Part shown: positions 5,759 through 5,976 of the stretch, piece after piece | Position numbering within the stretch: the stretch's first letter is position 1 | Layout: every line of letters begins with the position of its first letter | From: Candidatus Delongbacteria bacterium | GTDB taxonomy: Bacteria > UBA4055 | Assembly: GCA_013139625.1 (NCBI GenBank) | Contig: WTAK01000042.1 | Span: 1 to 5,976, forward strand | Direction of reading: 5' to 3' | Length of the DNA: 5,976 nucleotides | Program-made: the position numbers and the translations under genes | The notes under the pieces: generated by a model | What the model saw: only the letters and a program-made list of their open reading frames with translations | What the model was told of the DNA's origin: nothing | Database searches by the model: none

Positions 5759-5976
5759 TTATTTTATCATTAACATCTTCTTCGTAAATGTTTTTGCATC
5801 AGCTTTAAGAGTGTAATAGTACACACCTGAACTGAATTGAGCAGCATCAAATTCTATCTTATGGAATCCTCTTTCTCTAATTTCATTTGCTAATGATTTT
5901 ACTAGCTGTCCAGAATAGTTGTAAACATTCAAGTTAACCATACTTTCATCCTTAAGTGAGAATTTTATCGTTGTAG
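5759..5976 (-). CDS. Surface/secreted protein, C-terminal T9SS-type sorting domain (gene continues beyond right edge)
   Basis: The minus strand is open from the right edge to the TAA at 5761-5759, giving 71 residues. They begin TTIKFSLKDESMVNLNVYNY and run through SGQLVKSL, the spaced GFHKIEFDA, the GVYYYTLKAD strand and the KTFTKKMLMIK end. This is the standard pattern of the T9SS type A sorting domain / FlgD Ig-like fold: (NPFNP)TT-I-FSL, then V-L-VY---G, then L--G-H---WDA---SSGVY-Y-L, and a basic end in K-M-L-K. In known systems the domain directs export across the outer membrane and is often removed as the protein is anchored. The Met at 5941 is internal to the domain and is not the start. 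The N-terminal functional part lies outside the window. The gene is convergent with the SNF2/SWIM operon and shares its terminator. Confidence 0.88.
   Translation of the reverse strand, partial: TTIKFSLKDESMVNLNVYNYSGQLVKSLANEIRERGFHKIEFDAAQFSSGVYYYTLKADAKTFTKKMLMIK

Noticed and set aside
5759..5941. Stand-alone 60-residue protein starting at Met 5941
   Set aside because: The frame stays open upstream to the window edge, and those residues (TTIKFSLKDES) belong to the same sorting domain, so the Met is internal.

Overview
The window is AT-rich (about one third G+C by eye) and fully bacterial in layout. Gram-negative (diderm) envelope genes are clear: an MlaE/MlaF-type lipid ABC transporter, a lipoprotein with a canonical lipobox, and the end of a surface protein that carries a type IX secretion (T9SS)-style C-terminal sorting/FlgD-like domain. 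The T9SS-type tail suggests the FCB group (Bacteroidetes, Ignavibacteria, Cloacimonadota, Delongbacteria and relatives). I cannot place it more precisely from sequence alone.

Layout. 1-188 (minus): start of a lipoprotein gene that runs off the left edge, with a strong ribosome binding site. 189-326: short intergenic region with a weak promoter candidate. 327-1848 (minus): a two-gene operon, mlaE-like permease then mlaF-like ATPase, 16 bases apart. No MCE (MlaD) gene follows mlaF, so the substrate-binding part of the transporter must be encoded elsewhere. 1849-1997: divergent promoter region. 1998-5700 (plus): a two-gene operon of a 967-residue SNF2-family helicase and a 264-residue SWIM zinc-finger protein. 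They are 4 bases apart, and the second gene starts at TTG with its ribosome binding site inside the end of the first gene. 5707-5741: a hairpin flanked by A and T runs that can terminate transcription from both sides. 5759-5976 (minus): C-terminal end of the T9SS-type surface protein, convergent with the SNF2/SWIM operon.

How the genes work together. MlaE and MlaF form the inner-membrane core of a phospholipid/hydrophobe transporter supporting the outer membrane. The SNF2 and SWIM proteins are a conserved bacterial pair, recognisable from the helicase motifs, a DUF3670-like segment before the motor, and the WW / CxCxnCxH / LRG motifs of the SWIM partner. They probably act together on DNA or nucleoprotein, but the cellular role of this pair is not established. 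This module is the least understood part of the window. No tRNA, rRNA, CRISPR array, transposon or prophage element was seen.
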